NCBI GenBank assembly: GCA_963761735.1
Contig: CAVXHQ010000007.1
Span: forward strand, 186,001-250,000
Direction: 5' to 3'
Length of the DNA: 64,000 nt
Origin: CAVXHQ01 sp963761735
Lineage (GTDB): Bacteria; Pseudomonadota; Alphaproteobacteria; Rhodobacterales; Rhodobacteraceae
The notes beneath the pieces are model-generated. The model was not told the origin of the DNA, ran no database searches, and saw nothing but the letters and a program-made list of their open reading frames with translations. The translations under genes were made by a program, and so were the position numbers. Shown here piece after piece: positions 1 through 7,725 of this stretch (positions are counted from its first letter, which is position 1; every line of letters begins with the position of its first letter).

Positions 1-371
1 AGGCTCATCGTGGCGATGGGGCGCGCGTCCAGTCGCTTGAGCGAAATCGGCTCACCGGTCATCTCGCAATAACCGAACTCGCCTTCGTCGAGGCGGCGCA
101 GGGCGGCGTCGATCTTGCTGACCAGCTTGCGCTCACGGTCGCGGGTGCGCAACTCAAGGGACCTGTCGGTCTCTTCCGAGGCGCGGTCGGCGACGTCGGG
201 AATGTTACGGGTCTGGTCTTTCATGCCGGAAATCGTGTCGCGGCTGTCGGACATCAGGTCAATTCTCCATGCGTTGAGCTTGCGACGGAAATACTCCGTC
301 TGACGCTCGTTCATGAAGGGTTCGTCCTCGGCAGGACGATAGTCATTTTGCAGAATCGTCTCGGCTTTCAT
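1..371 (-). CDS. dksA: RNA polymerase-binding transcription factor DksA, partial
   Basis: The ATG lies at 369-371 on the minus strand and the 3' end is cut by the window edge, leaving about 123 codons. The protein starts MKAETILQNDYRPAEDEPFM, continues through a long charged helical hairpin (coiled coil, roughly residues 20-95) and reaches the zinc-finger region (GYCEMTGEPI). DksA inserts its coiled coil into the RNA polymerase secondary channel and, with ppGpp, adjusts transcription in the stringent response. In the visible part of the finger the first Cys is present but the second CxxC position is Thr (C-E-M-T), as in reduced-cysteine DksA variants. The second cysteine pair lies outside the window. 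It is divergent from the MoxR gene, with about 210 bp between them. Confidence 0.9.
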   Translation of the reverse strand, partial: MKAETILQNDYRPAEDEPFMNERQTEYFRRKLNAWRIDLMSDSRDTISGMKDQTRNIPDVADRASEETDRSLELRTRDRERKLVSKIDAALRRLDEGEFGYCEMTGEPISLKRLDARPIATMS

Positions 372-581
372 GGTCACTCCGATCACTCGGCCGGTGCGGT
401 GCCTGTTCAAGCGGCACCTGCATCTCGGCTCCCCCGTTTGGCTGCGCCCCCTTTAGCGCCTCGTCCGCGTCCTGTCACTAGGCAAATCGGGCCGTACGGG
501 CAGACGTGATGCCCGCCCCCCGCGCTTGATGCCTGCGGTCCCAGCCGCTAGAGCGTGTTGAAAGATCAGGAGGATCCCCCC

Positions 582-1433
582 GTGACCCCGCGTTTCACCG
601 GCACCGAGAGCTATGTCGCGACCGACGATCTGACGCTGGCGGTCAACGCCGCCGTCACCCTGGAACGTCCGCTGCTGGTCAAGGGCGAACCGGGGACCGG
701 CAAGACCGAACTTGCCCGTCAGGTCGCCGCCGCACTGGGGATGCCGATCCTTGAATGGCATGTGAAATCGACGACGCGGGCGCAGCAGGGCCTGTACGAG
801 TACGACGCCGTGGGCCGATTGCGCGACAGCCAGCTGGGCGATGCGCGCGTCAACGATGTGCGCAACTATATCCGTCAGGGTAAAATGTGGCAGGCGTTTA
901 CCGCGCCCGGGCGTGTCGTCCTGCTCATCGACGAAATCGACAAGGCGGATATCGAGTTTCCGAACGATCTGTTGCAGGAACTCGACCAGATGATGTTCCA
1001 TGTCTATGAGACCGGCGAAACCGTGCGCGCTCTCCACCGGCCCGTGGTCATCATCACCTCGAACAACGAAAAGGAACTGCCCGACGCGTTTCTGCGGCGC
1101 TGTTTCTTTCATTTCATCCGGTTTCCCGGGATCGACACGCTGAAGAAAATCGTCGACGTGCACCATCCCGGCATCAAACCCGCCCTGCTCGAGGCGGCGC
1201 TGACGCAATTTTATGCGCTGCGCGAGGCGCCGGGGATCCGCAAGAAACCCTCGACGTCCGAGGTTCTCGACTGGCTGAAACTGCTGCTCGCAGAGGATCT
1301 GACGGCCGAGGACCTGCGGGCCGACATAGGCTCGGCCCTGCCGCGGATGCACGGTGCCTTGCTCAAGAACGAGCAGGACGTTCATCTGTTCGAACGGCTG
1401 GCATTCATGGCGCGATCGGGCGGGCGGCGCTAG
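582..1433 (+). CDS. MoxR-family AAA ATPase
   Basis: A 283-residue MoxR/AAA+ ATPase. The Walker A GEPGTGKT is at residues 35-42 and the Walker B LLIDEID at 114-120, followed by the sensor and lid region. An upstream in-frame GTG exists at 555, but the GGAGGA at 569-574 sits 7 bases before GTG 582, which also gives the family's usual N terminus, so 582 is chosen. MoxR ATPases act as chaperones that load metals or assemble complexes together with VWA-domain proteins. The matching CoxE-like VWA protein is encoded at 3353-4540, separated here by two other genes on the same strand. The specific client is unknown. Confidence 0.85.
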   Translation: MTPRFTGTESYVATDDLTLAVNAAVTLERPLLVKGEPGTGKTELARQVAAALGMPILEWHVKSTTRAQQGLYEYDAVGRLRDSQLGDARVNDVRNYIRQGKMWQAFTAPGRVVLLIDEIDKADIEFPNDLLQELDQMMFHVYETGETVRALHRPVVIITSNNEKELPDAFLRRCFFHFIRFPGIDTLKKIVDVHHPGIKPALLEAALTQFYALREAPGIRKKPSTSEVLDWLKLLLAEDLTAEDLRADIGSALPRMHGALLKNEQDVHLFERLAFMARSGGRR

Positions 1434-1720
1434 ATCCACCGGGTCGGCGCCCGGTTTCACGGGCGGCGAATTTCCGCGCAAATCTGACAGATTATCAACA
1501 TCTTGCGGGGCCGAATGCGCCGTCCACAAGGCGCCTGCGGCCTTGAAGTGACACTCGGCATCCGCGTCCCGTTCCCACGCGATGACCGGGTGATTTGCGC
1601 CGCAACATCTGTCCTATTCGACCGGTCGGTCACGCCTTGCCATGATTCCGCCCCGATTGGTTTCTAACGCAGGCGCGAGATCGCGATGAAATTCCGGACG
1701 ATGAACGATCCGGGACCGCC

Positions 1721-3172
1721 GTGAGGAAACGAGCCTTGATCCTGTCCCCGTCCCTGGACCAGCCCGCCCGGCGCCCGCGCCGCATTGCCTCGGGCCGCCC
1801 GTTGGCCTCGCGGCGCCGCCACATCAGCGCCGCGATCGCCCTTACCGTTCTGGCGGCCTGCGCACCCGCGACCGATGCAACCGTGTCGCGCGCCCTGCCC
1901 CCCGATTTTGCACTGCCCGAAATGCGGATGTTCACCGCCGCGCCGGTCACGCCGCCGATCCGGTCGAACTCCGAAATCGCGGGCGATTTCCTCGACCTGA
2001 CGTTCCGGATGGAATCGGGCCGCGCGGTGCCGGTGATGACCCGTTTCGAGGGCCCGGTTTCGGTGCGGATCATCGGCGCGCCCTCGCCCACCCTCGCCCC
2101 CGACCTGCGCGCCCTGATCGGGCGGTTGCAGACCGAGGCCGGCATCGACATCTTCATGACCGGCGCGCCGGACGCCGCGATCACCATTCAGGCGATCCCG
2201 CAGGCGGAACTGAGCGCCGCCGTGCCGCGCGCGGCCTGTTTCGTGGTGCCGCGCGTATCGTCCTGGGAGGAGTTCAAACAGGTGCGCCGCACGCCGCAGG
2301 TCGACTGGACCGCGCTTACCCGCCGCGACCGTGCCGCGATTTTCGTGCCCTCGGACGCCGCGCCGCAAGAGATCCGCGACTGTCTGCACGAGGAACTGGC
2401 GCAGGCCCTCGGGCCGCTGAACGACCTGTACCGGCTGCCCGATTCGGTGTTCAACGACGATAACATCAACGCCGTCCTGACCGGATTCGACATGCTGATC
2501 CTGCGCGCCTACTACGCGCCCGAGTTGCGCAACGGCATGCAGCGCGGCGAGGCGGCCGCGATCATGCCCGGTCTGCTGGCGCGCCTCAATCCACGCGGTC
2601 AGCAGGCCCGTGCCCGGCCCCGCAACGATACCTCGCGCGACTGGATCACCGCGATGGAGACCGCTCTTGGCGGTCGTGGCGGCCCTGCGGCACGACGTCG
2701 CGCCGCCGAGGATGCGATCAACCTTGCCCGCGCCTTCAACTGGACGGGCGCGCGCCCCGGTTTCGCCCATTACGCCTATGGCCGGTTGCAGGTGCAGAAC
2801 GATCCCAACCTGGCGCTGGCCGCCTTTCGCGAGGCCGAACGGCAGTTCCGCCTTTCGCCCGAAACCCGCCTGCACGAGGCGCATGTGGCTGTGCAGCTTG
2901 CCGCATTCGCCCTCAGCGCGGGGGATGTCGAGGGCACGCTGGCGCTTGTCGACGGGGCCATTCCGATTGCCGCAGGTTATCAGAATGCCGCCCTACTCGC
3001 GACGCTGCTGATGTTTCGGGCCGAGGCGCTCAGCCTGTCGGGACGCCGCACCGAGGCCGAGCAGGTCCGTCTGGACAGCCTGGGCTGGGCGCGCTACGGG
3101 TTTGGAGACACGATGGTGATTTTGGCCCGGCAGGCCGAGATTTCCGCCCTCAATCCCGGTTCCCGGAGCTGA
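1721..3172 (+). CDS. DUF2927 domain lipoprotein
   Basis: A 483-residue exported protein beginning at GTG. An arginine-rich n-region is followed by a hydrophobic stretch and a lipobox (TVLAACAPA, Cys near residue 46), so it should be a lipoprotein. The body carries a DUF2927-type region (about 75-270), with CFVVPRVSSWEEFK and a later DCLHEELAQALGPLNDLYRLPDS segment. The last 160 residues look helical and TPR-like. DUF2927 proteins have no assigned function. The HEE sequence resembles part of a protease-like metal site, but that is only suggestive. The stop is 4 bases before the next small gene, pointing to a unit with the two genes that follow. Confidence 0.75.
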   Translation: MRKRALILSPSLDQPARRPRRIASGRPLASRRRHISAAIALTVLAACAPATDATVSRALPPDFALPEMRMFTAAPVTPPIRSNSEIAGDFLDLTFRMESGRAVPVMTRFEGPVSVRIIGAPSPTLAPDLRALIGRLQTEAGIDIFMTGAPDAAITIQAIPQAELSAAVPRAACFVVPRVSSWEEFKQVRRTPQVDWTALTRRDRAAIFVPSDAAPQEIRDCLHEELAQALGPLNDLYRLPDSVFNDDNINAVLTGFDMLILRAYYAPELRNGMQRGEAAAIMPGLLARLNPRGQQARARPRNDTSRDWITAMETALGGRGGPAARRRAAEDAINLARAFNWTGARPGFAHYAYGRLQVQNDPNLALAAFREAERQFRLSPETRLHEAHVAVQLAAFALSAGDVEGTLALVDGAIPIAAGYQNAALLATLLMFRAEALSLSGRRTEAEQVRLDSLGWARYGFGDTMVILARQAEISALNPGSRS

Positions 3173-3176
3173 CACC

Positions 3177-3347
3177 ATGATTTTTCCTGTCGCAGGCATC
3201 CTGATCGGTGCGTTTCTGGGAGCCTGGCAGGCAAGGCGGCGCGGCGGCGCGGCGCAGGACATGGCGCAATGGGCGACTGTGTTCGCACTGATATTGGGGC
3301 TGGTGGGGCTCTTCGTGCTGATCGGCTTTCAACGCAGCGCCCTTTAG
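3177..3347 (+). CDS. small membrane protein, 56 aa
   Basis: ATG at 3177, four bases after the DUF2927 stop, and TAG at 3345-3347. The 56-residue product has two hydrophobic segments (about residues 2-16 and 33-51) separated by a basic turn (QARRRGG), so it is probably a two-helix membrane hairpin. It ends 5 bases before the VWA gene. No function is recognised. The tight spacing on both sides and conventional codon use support it as real. Confidence 0.65.
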   Translation: MIFPVAGILIGAFLGAWQARRRGGAAQDMAQWATVFALILGLVGLFVLIGFQRSAL

Positions 3348-3352
3348 GCGCG

Positions 3353-4540
3353 ATGTTTCTGCCGTTTCTCGGGACGTTGCGCGCCCACGGCCTGCCCGTT
3401 TCCTTACGCGAATATCTGACCTTTCTCGAGGCGATGAAAGCCGGTCTCGCGACCTACGATGTGCAGGCGTTCTATCATCTGGCGCGTCTGACACTGGTCA
3501 AGGACGAGCGGTTGATCGACCGTTTCGATCGGGCGTTTGCCCATAGTTTTCAGGGCCTTGAGGACATTCCGACCGAGGCGTTGGTCGGCGCTCTCGATCT
3601 GCCACGGGACTGGCTGCGCAAACTGGCCGAAAAGACGCTGACGGCACAGGAAATGGCGCAGATCGAGGCCACGGGCGGGTTCGATGCGCTGATGGAGACC
3701 CTGCAAGAGCGGCTGGCCGAACAGCAGGGACGCCACGAGGGTGGCAGCAAATGGGTCGGCACTGCAGGCACCTCGCCGTTCGGCGCCTACGGCTACAACC
3801 CAGAAGGTATACGGATCGGCCAGACCGAAAGCCGTCATCGCCGCGCCGTAAAGGTCTGGGATCGCCGCGAATTTCGCAATCTGGCCGGTGACGCCGAACT
3901 GGGCACCCGGACGATAAAGGTGGCGCTGAAACGGCTGCGCAAATGGGCGCGCGACGGGGCGGACGAAGAACTCGACCTTGACGGAACGATCCGGGCGACG
4001 GCGCATCACGGATATCTCGACGTGAAAACCCGCGCAAGCGCGCGCAATGCGGTCAAGGTGCTGTTGTTTCTGGATATCGGCGGGTCGATGGACGACCATG
4101 TCTCCCTGCTCGAAGACCTGTTCTCGGCTGCGCGGGCGGAATTCCGGCACCTCGAGACGTTCTATTTCCACAATTGCCTCTATGACGGCGTCTGGCGCGA
4201 CAACGCCCGCCGCCGTACCGCGCAGACCCCGACGTGGGACATCCTGCGCACCTATGGCCCCGACTGGCGCTGCATCGTCGTCGGCGATGCGGCGATGTCA
4301 CCCTATGAAATCGCGGTTCCGGGCGGCGCAAGCGAATATTGGAACGAAGAAAGTGGCGAAACATGGCTGCGACGGATTGCAGAGCATTGGCCGCATCACT
4401 TGTGGATCAATCCTGTCGGCGCTGAAAACTGGGGATACGTGCAGTCGACGGCGATGATCCGCGAGATCCTCGGACCGGATCGCATGGTGCCGATGACACT
4501 CGACGGTCTTGCGCGCGGGATCAAGTTGATCGCACGTTAA
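3353..4540 (+). CDS. CoxE-like VWA domain protein
   Basis: A 395-residue protein starting MFLPFLGTLRAHGLPVSLRE, typical of the CoxE/COG3552 family. Its C-terminal von Willebrand A domain has the family's variant metal site, LFLDIGGSMDDH (about residues 241-252), where the canonical MIDAS is DxSxS. The N-terminal half is helical. These proteins partner MoxR ATPases in metallo-enzyme maturation, for example of CO dehydrogenase. The MoxR gene lies upstream on the same strand at 582-1433. No dehydrogenase genes are in the window, so the client is not known. Confidence 0.85.
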   Translation: MFLPFLGTLRAHGLPVSLREYLTFLEAMKAGLATYDVQAFYHLARLTLVKDERLIDRFDRAFAHSFQGLEDIPTEALVGALDLPRDWLRKLAEKTLTAQEMAQIEATGGFDALMETLQERLAEQQGRHEGGSKWVGTAGTSPFGAYGYNPEGIRIGQTESRHRRAVKVWDRREFRNLAGDAELGTRTIKVALKRLRKWARDGADEELDLDGTIRATAHHGYLDVKTRASARNAVKVLLFLDIGGSMDDHVSLLEDLFSAARAEFRHLETFYFHNCLYDGVWRDNARRRTAQTPTWDILRTYGPDWRCIVVGDAAMSPYEIAVPGGASEYWNEESGETWLRRIAEHWPHHLWINPVGAENWGYVQSTAMIREILGPDRMVPMTLDGLARGIKLIAR

Positions 4541-4571
4541 CGGCCTTCATGCGATGCATGAAGAACGCTCT

Positions 4572-4739
4572 CTATTTATTTGATATGGATTTATTTTCGT
4601 CTTGCTGTTGCAGCCGTTGCAGTGCGCGCATCATCGCATCTGGCATGTCAGAGGTCGCAGGCAGGGTGGTGTTACGCTCACCGTACAGGGCCTCGCGGAG
4701 CGCCGATTTCAGCGTGTCGATCGGTGGTCTGTCGTACAT
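4572..4739 (-). CDS. small acidic/helical protein, 55 aa
   Basis: ATG at 4739 on the minus strand, preceded by AGGGAGAG about 4-11 bases upstream, and TAG at 4572-4574. The 55-residue product runs MYDRPPIDTLKSALREALYG, then a Thr/Pro linker, then PDAMMRALQRLQQQDENKS. Helix, proline-containing loop, helix loosely recalls NepR anti-sigma factors, but the spacing differs and no phyR or ecfG is adjacent, so this is only a hypothesis. It is convergent with the VWA gene and divergent from the M48 gene. Confidence 0.5.
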   Translation of the reverse strand: MYDRPPIDTLKSALREALYGERNTTLPATSDMPDAMMRALQRLQQQDENKSISNK

Positions 4740-4920
4740 GTGCTCTCCCTGCGGACCCGCGGAGACGGCCTCCGGGTTGTCCGTCAAACAGGTGGGTGAC
4801 ACTGAAAGTTCCGGTTCATGTTGACGGGCCGTCGCATCGGCCACGGGCGATGCAAATCCGCAACATCCCCTCAACGCACCCGCCCTTGTCCTGCTGCGCG
4901 GGCCACGCCATATCCTTTGT

Positions 4921-5607
4921 ATGCTGAAATTCACGCCGATCCTCCTCGCGGTTCTGTACGGGTACATTCTGTACCGGTTTTCCGCCTGGCGGACGGCGCG
5001 GGAACTCGATGCCAAATCGACGGAGCTTGCCGATCCACGGCTCAAGGCACTGACCGATGCGATGGCAAAGGCCCTCGATCTGCGGCGGATCAAGGTGAGT
5101 ATCTACGAAATCGAACCGGTCAACGGCCTTGCCGCGCCCGATGGCCGGATCTTTATCACGCGCGGTTTCATGGACAGGTACGCGGCGGGCGCCGTCACCG
5201 CCGAAGAGCTGGCCAGCGTCATCGCGCACGAACTGGGCCACGTCGCCCTGGGTCATTCGCGGCGGCGGATGATCGACTTTTCGGGCCAGAACGCCTTGCG
5301 GACGGCGATTGCCATGGTGATCGGGCGGTTCATCCCCGGCGTCGGCCCGCTGATCGCGAATGCCCTGATGACCCTCGTGTCCGCCCGCCTGTCACGCAAC
5401 GATGAATACGAGGCCGACGCCTATGCCACGGCTTTGCTGATGAAATCCGGCATCGGCGCGGGGGCGCAGGTGTCGCTGTTCACCAAGCTGTCGAAACTGA
5501 CCGGCGCCCACGGTGCCAGTTCGCCCGCCTGGCTTCTGAGCCATCCGGCGAGCGAAGAACGTATCGCCGCGATCACCCGCAATGCCGAGGCATGGACACC
5601 GCGTTAG
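4921..5607 (+). CDS. M48 family metallopeptidase
   Basis: A 228-residue zinc protease. A hydrophobic N-terminal segment (residues 4-20) is either a membrane anchor or an uncleaved signal. The zinc-binding HELGH is at 103-107 and the likely third ligand is in the NDEYEAD segment (about 160-166), both as in M48/HtpX-like peptidases. A second hydrophobic stretch (about 130-152) follows the active site. It would degrade membrane or periplasmic proteins. Its TAG stop overlaps the convergent PIN gene stop by 4 bases. Confidence 0.85.
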   Translation: MLKFTPILLAVLYGYILYRFSAWRTARELDAKSTELADPRLKALTDAMAKALDLRRIKVSIYEIEPVNGLAAPDGRIFITRGFMDRYAAGAVTAEELASVIAHELGHVALGHSRRRMIDFSGQNALRTAIAMVIGRFIPGVGPLIANALMTLVSARLSRNDEYEADAYATALLMKSGIGAGAQVSLFTKLSKLTGAHGASSPAWLLSHPASEERIAAITRNAEAWTPR

Positions 5608-6158
5608 ACCTGCGCGAGGGTTTTGCCCAACCGTGGCAGGCCGGCCTTGCGCATCAGTTTGCGCACCGGCCAGGCCACGCCCGACAGCCGCTCCGCCTCG
5701 GTCACGACAGCCGCGGCAACCGCCGAGACGGCCTCTGGTTGCGCTGCGTGCAGCCCGAGCAGGAATCCGTCCGGGTCGGCCCGGCTGATGCCCTCTTCGG
5801 CAAGGATGTTGCGCGGAAAATCCTTTGCGTTCATCGTCACGATTCCGTCGCAGGACCCCGAAATCGCGCAAGCGAGCACATGGATGTCGTTTGCATCGGG
5901 GAGCCACAGCCGCGCCTCGAGCCCCGGCTGTGCCGCCACCGCCGCTGCGGGCCAGGCCGCGCGCAAACGGGCGATCTCGCCCCGCGCGATGACGTCGTCG
6001 CCCCGCCGCGCCGCCGCCCGTGCCCATTCCTCGAGGATCCGGTCGGACCATCGCGGCACGAACAGGTCTGCCGCCGCGCAGCCCAACAGGATCTCGCGCA
6101 TGACCGTGGGGTACAACACGCAGGCATCCAGCATCATCCTCACGGTACGCGCTGCCAT
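5604..6158 (-). CDS. PIN domain protein
   Basis: A 184-residue protein with a PIN nuclease layout: an N-terminal LDACVLYP with the first acidic residue, then ILEEW, then DANDIHVLACAI, then VTMNAKDFP with the last acidic residue. PIN domains are Mg-dependent RNases, often toxins of type II pairs. No antitoxin-like ORF flanks it. It lies 55 bases after rlmI on the same strand, so it may be cotranscribed with that rRNA methyltransferase. An internal ATG at about 6137 would give a more family-like start (MMLDACV). A housekeeping RNase role is as likely as a toxin. Confidence 0.7.
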   Translation of the reverse strand: MAARTVRMMLDACVLYPTVMREILLGCAAADLFVPRWSDRILEEWARAAARRGDDVIARGEIARLRAAWPAAAVAAQPGLEARLWLPDANDIHVLACAISGSCDGIVTMNAKDFPRNILAEEGISRADPDGFLLGLHAAQPEAVSAVAAAVVTEAERLSGVAWPVRKLMRKAGLPRLGKTLAQV

Positions 6159-6213
6159 CAGCGAGACTGGCCCGAGGGGCGGTCAGCTCCGCAGGGCAGG
6201 ACGCGCGGGCCGG

Positions 6214-7440
6214 TCACAGCCGAAATGCCAGAGCCTTGAGATAGCCGCTTTCCGCCAGTTGCGGCAGCACCGGATGGTCCGGCCCGGCAAAACCGGTGTA
6301 GACGATCGCGCCCTCCCGCCCCGCCTTGCCGATGCCCCGGGCGCAGGCGCTGCGGAAGGCGGCAAGGTCCACCGCGTGGCTGCACGAGCACAGCATCAGC
6401 GTCCCCCCCGGCCGCACGAGCGGCGCGGCAAGCCGGGCTGTCCTCTCATAGGCGCGCAGGCCGGGGTCGAGCGCTTTTTTAGACGGCGCAAAGGCCGGCG
6501 GATCGCAGACGACCAGATCGAAGACCTCGTTCTCGGACGCAAGGGCCGCCAGCGTGTCGAAAGCATCGCCTTTGCGGCAGGTCACACGGGTTTCGGCCCC
6601 CATCGCCACGGCGCCGCGCCGCGCCAGATCGAGCGCGGGGGCAGACCCGTCGACCAGCACCGCATGAGCGGCGCCTGCGGCAAGTGCCGTCAGCCCGAAA
6701 CCGCCCACATGACAGAACATGTCGAGCACCCGGCCACCCCGCGCCAGCCCCGCCGCAAAGGCGTGGTTCGGTCGCTGGTCAAAGAACAATCCGGTCTTCT
6801 GGCCGCCCATCACATCGGCCATGAACACCGCGCCGTTCATCGGCACCGCAATCGGCTCTGCCGGGGCTGCGCCCAGCACAACGGTGGTTTCCTCGTTCAG
6901 CCCTTCGAGAGTGCGCGCCCTGCCTGTTGCGTTCTTGATCACGCAGGTGACACGGGTGACCGCAACCAGAGCCGACACCAGCGGGCCGATCATCGCCTCC
7001 GACCATGCCGCGTTCGGCTGCACCACCGCCGTATCGCCGAACCGGTCGATCACGACGCCGGGCAAACCGTCCGCCTCGGCGTGAACCAGACGATAGAACG
7101 GATCGCCGAACAGCCGCTCGCGCAGCGCCAGTGCCGCGCGCAACCGGATGGCAATCCAGTCCTCGTCGATAATCGTGTCCGCATCCCGGCTCATCATCCG
7201 CGCGCCGATCTTTGACACAGGGTTGACCGTGACGACGCCCATCGGCGCACGGTTCGCGTCCTCGAGAACGGCAAAACTGCCCGGCGCCAACCCTTTGGTG
7301 CGCCGGTCCATCACCAGTTCGTTGGTATAGACCCAGGGAAATCCGTGCCGGATCGCCTGCGCGCCCGCACGCGGCAGCAGGCGCACGACCGGATAGGGTG
7401 ACCCAGGGTCCGACGGGGGCGGCGAAAGGTTCATGCTCAT
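6214..7440 (-). CDS. rlmI: RlmI-like 23S rRNA (cytosine-5) methyltransferase
   Basis: A 408-residue class I SAM methyltransferase of the RlmI/YccW family. The N-terminal PUA-like region (about 18-90, RHGFPWVYTNEL) binds RNA. The SAM motif is VLDMFCHVGGFGL, followed by acidic VDGS, and the target-base motif DLVVCDPPAFAPSKK precedes a cysteine-containing LCSCSH. E. coli RlmI makes m5C1962 in 23S rRNA. The ATG at 7440 has AGGGGG about 6 bases upstream. The gene is divergent from edd and 55 bases upstream of the PIN gene. Confidence 0.85.
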   Translation of the reverse strand: MSMNLSPPPSDPGSPYPVVRLLPRAGAQAIRHGFPWVYTNELVMDRRTKGLAPGSFAVLEDANRAPMGVVTVNPVSKIGARMMSRDADTIIDEDWIAIRLRAALALRERLFGDPFYRLVHAEADGLPGVVIDRFGDTAVVQPNAAWSEAMIGPLVSALVAVTRVTCVIKNATGRARTLEGLNEETTVVLGAAPAEPIAVPMNGAVFMADVMGGQKTGLFFDQRPNHAFAAGLARGGRVLDMFCHVGGFGLTALAAGAAHAVLVDGSAPALDLARRGAVAMGAETRVTCRKGDAFDTLAALASENEVFDLVVCDPPAFAPSKKALDPGLRAYERTARLAAPLVRPGGTLMLCSCSHAVDLAAFRSACARGIGKAGREGAIVYTGFAGPDHPVLPQLAESGYLKALAFRL

Positions 7441-7638
7441 GCCTGCCCCCTATCCGCTTCGATGTCCGTCGAAAAGACCCAAGCGCCGGGACCGCCGTAC
7501 GTCCGGGACGGCCCGATGCCCGCAACAGCCGTTCCGTCCGGTCCATGCTTTTCGGTGACGAAGATCCAGAGAAATATAATGATTGCCATCCGCGGCGCGC
7601 GTATCGTTGCCGCGCGCAGGTTCGGGCGGTCGGGCTGG

Positions 7639-7654
7639 TTGTTAGCGCTAACAA
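7639..7654. promoter_or_regulatory. 16-bp palindromic LacI-family operator before edd
   Basis: TTGTTAGCGCTAACAA is a perfect 16-base palindrome centred between 7646 and 7647, 72 bases before the edd ATG and 17 bases before a TATAAC box at 7671. The form TGTTAGC/GCTAACA is typical of LacI-family sites. In Rhodobacter sphaeroides the LacI-family regulator CceR controls Entner-Doudoroff and other central-carbon genes, so CceR-like repression of edd-eda is the likely reading. Confidence 0.7.
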
Positions 7655-7725
7655 ATCATGCTACGCGCTGTATAACACGCCTTTTCCGCTCAACACCGCA
7701 TTCCCCTTTGCTTTCGAGGTCTGTC

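Noticed and set aside
1434..1720. Possible gene in the gap after the MoxR gene
   Set aside because: 287 bases with only short frames lacking start signals; no structure or motif noted.
5604..6158. PIN protein as toxin of a type II toxin-antitoxin pair
   Set aside because: No small antitoxin ORF is adjacent on the same strand; the neighbour is rlmI.
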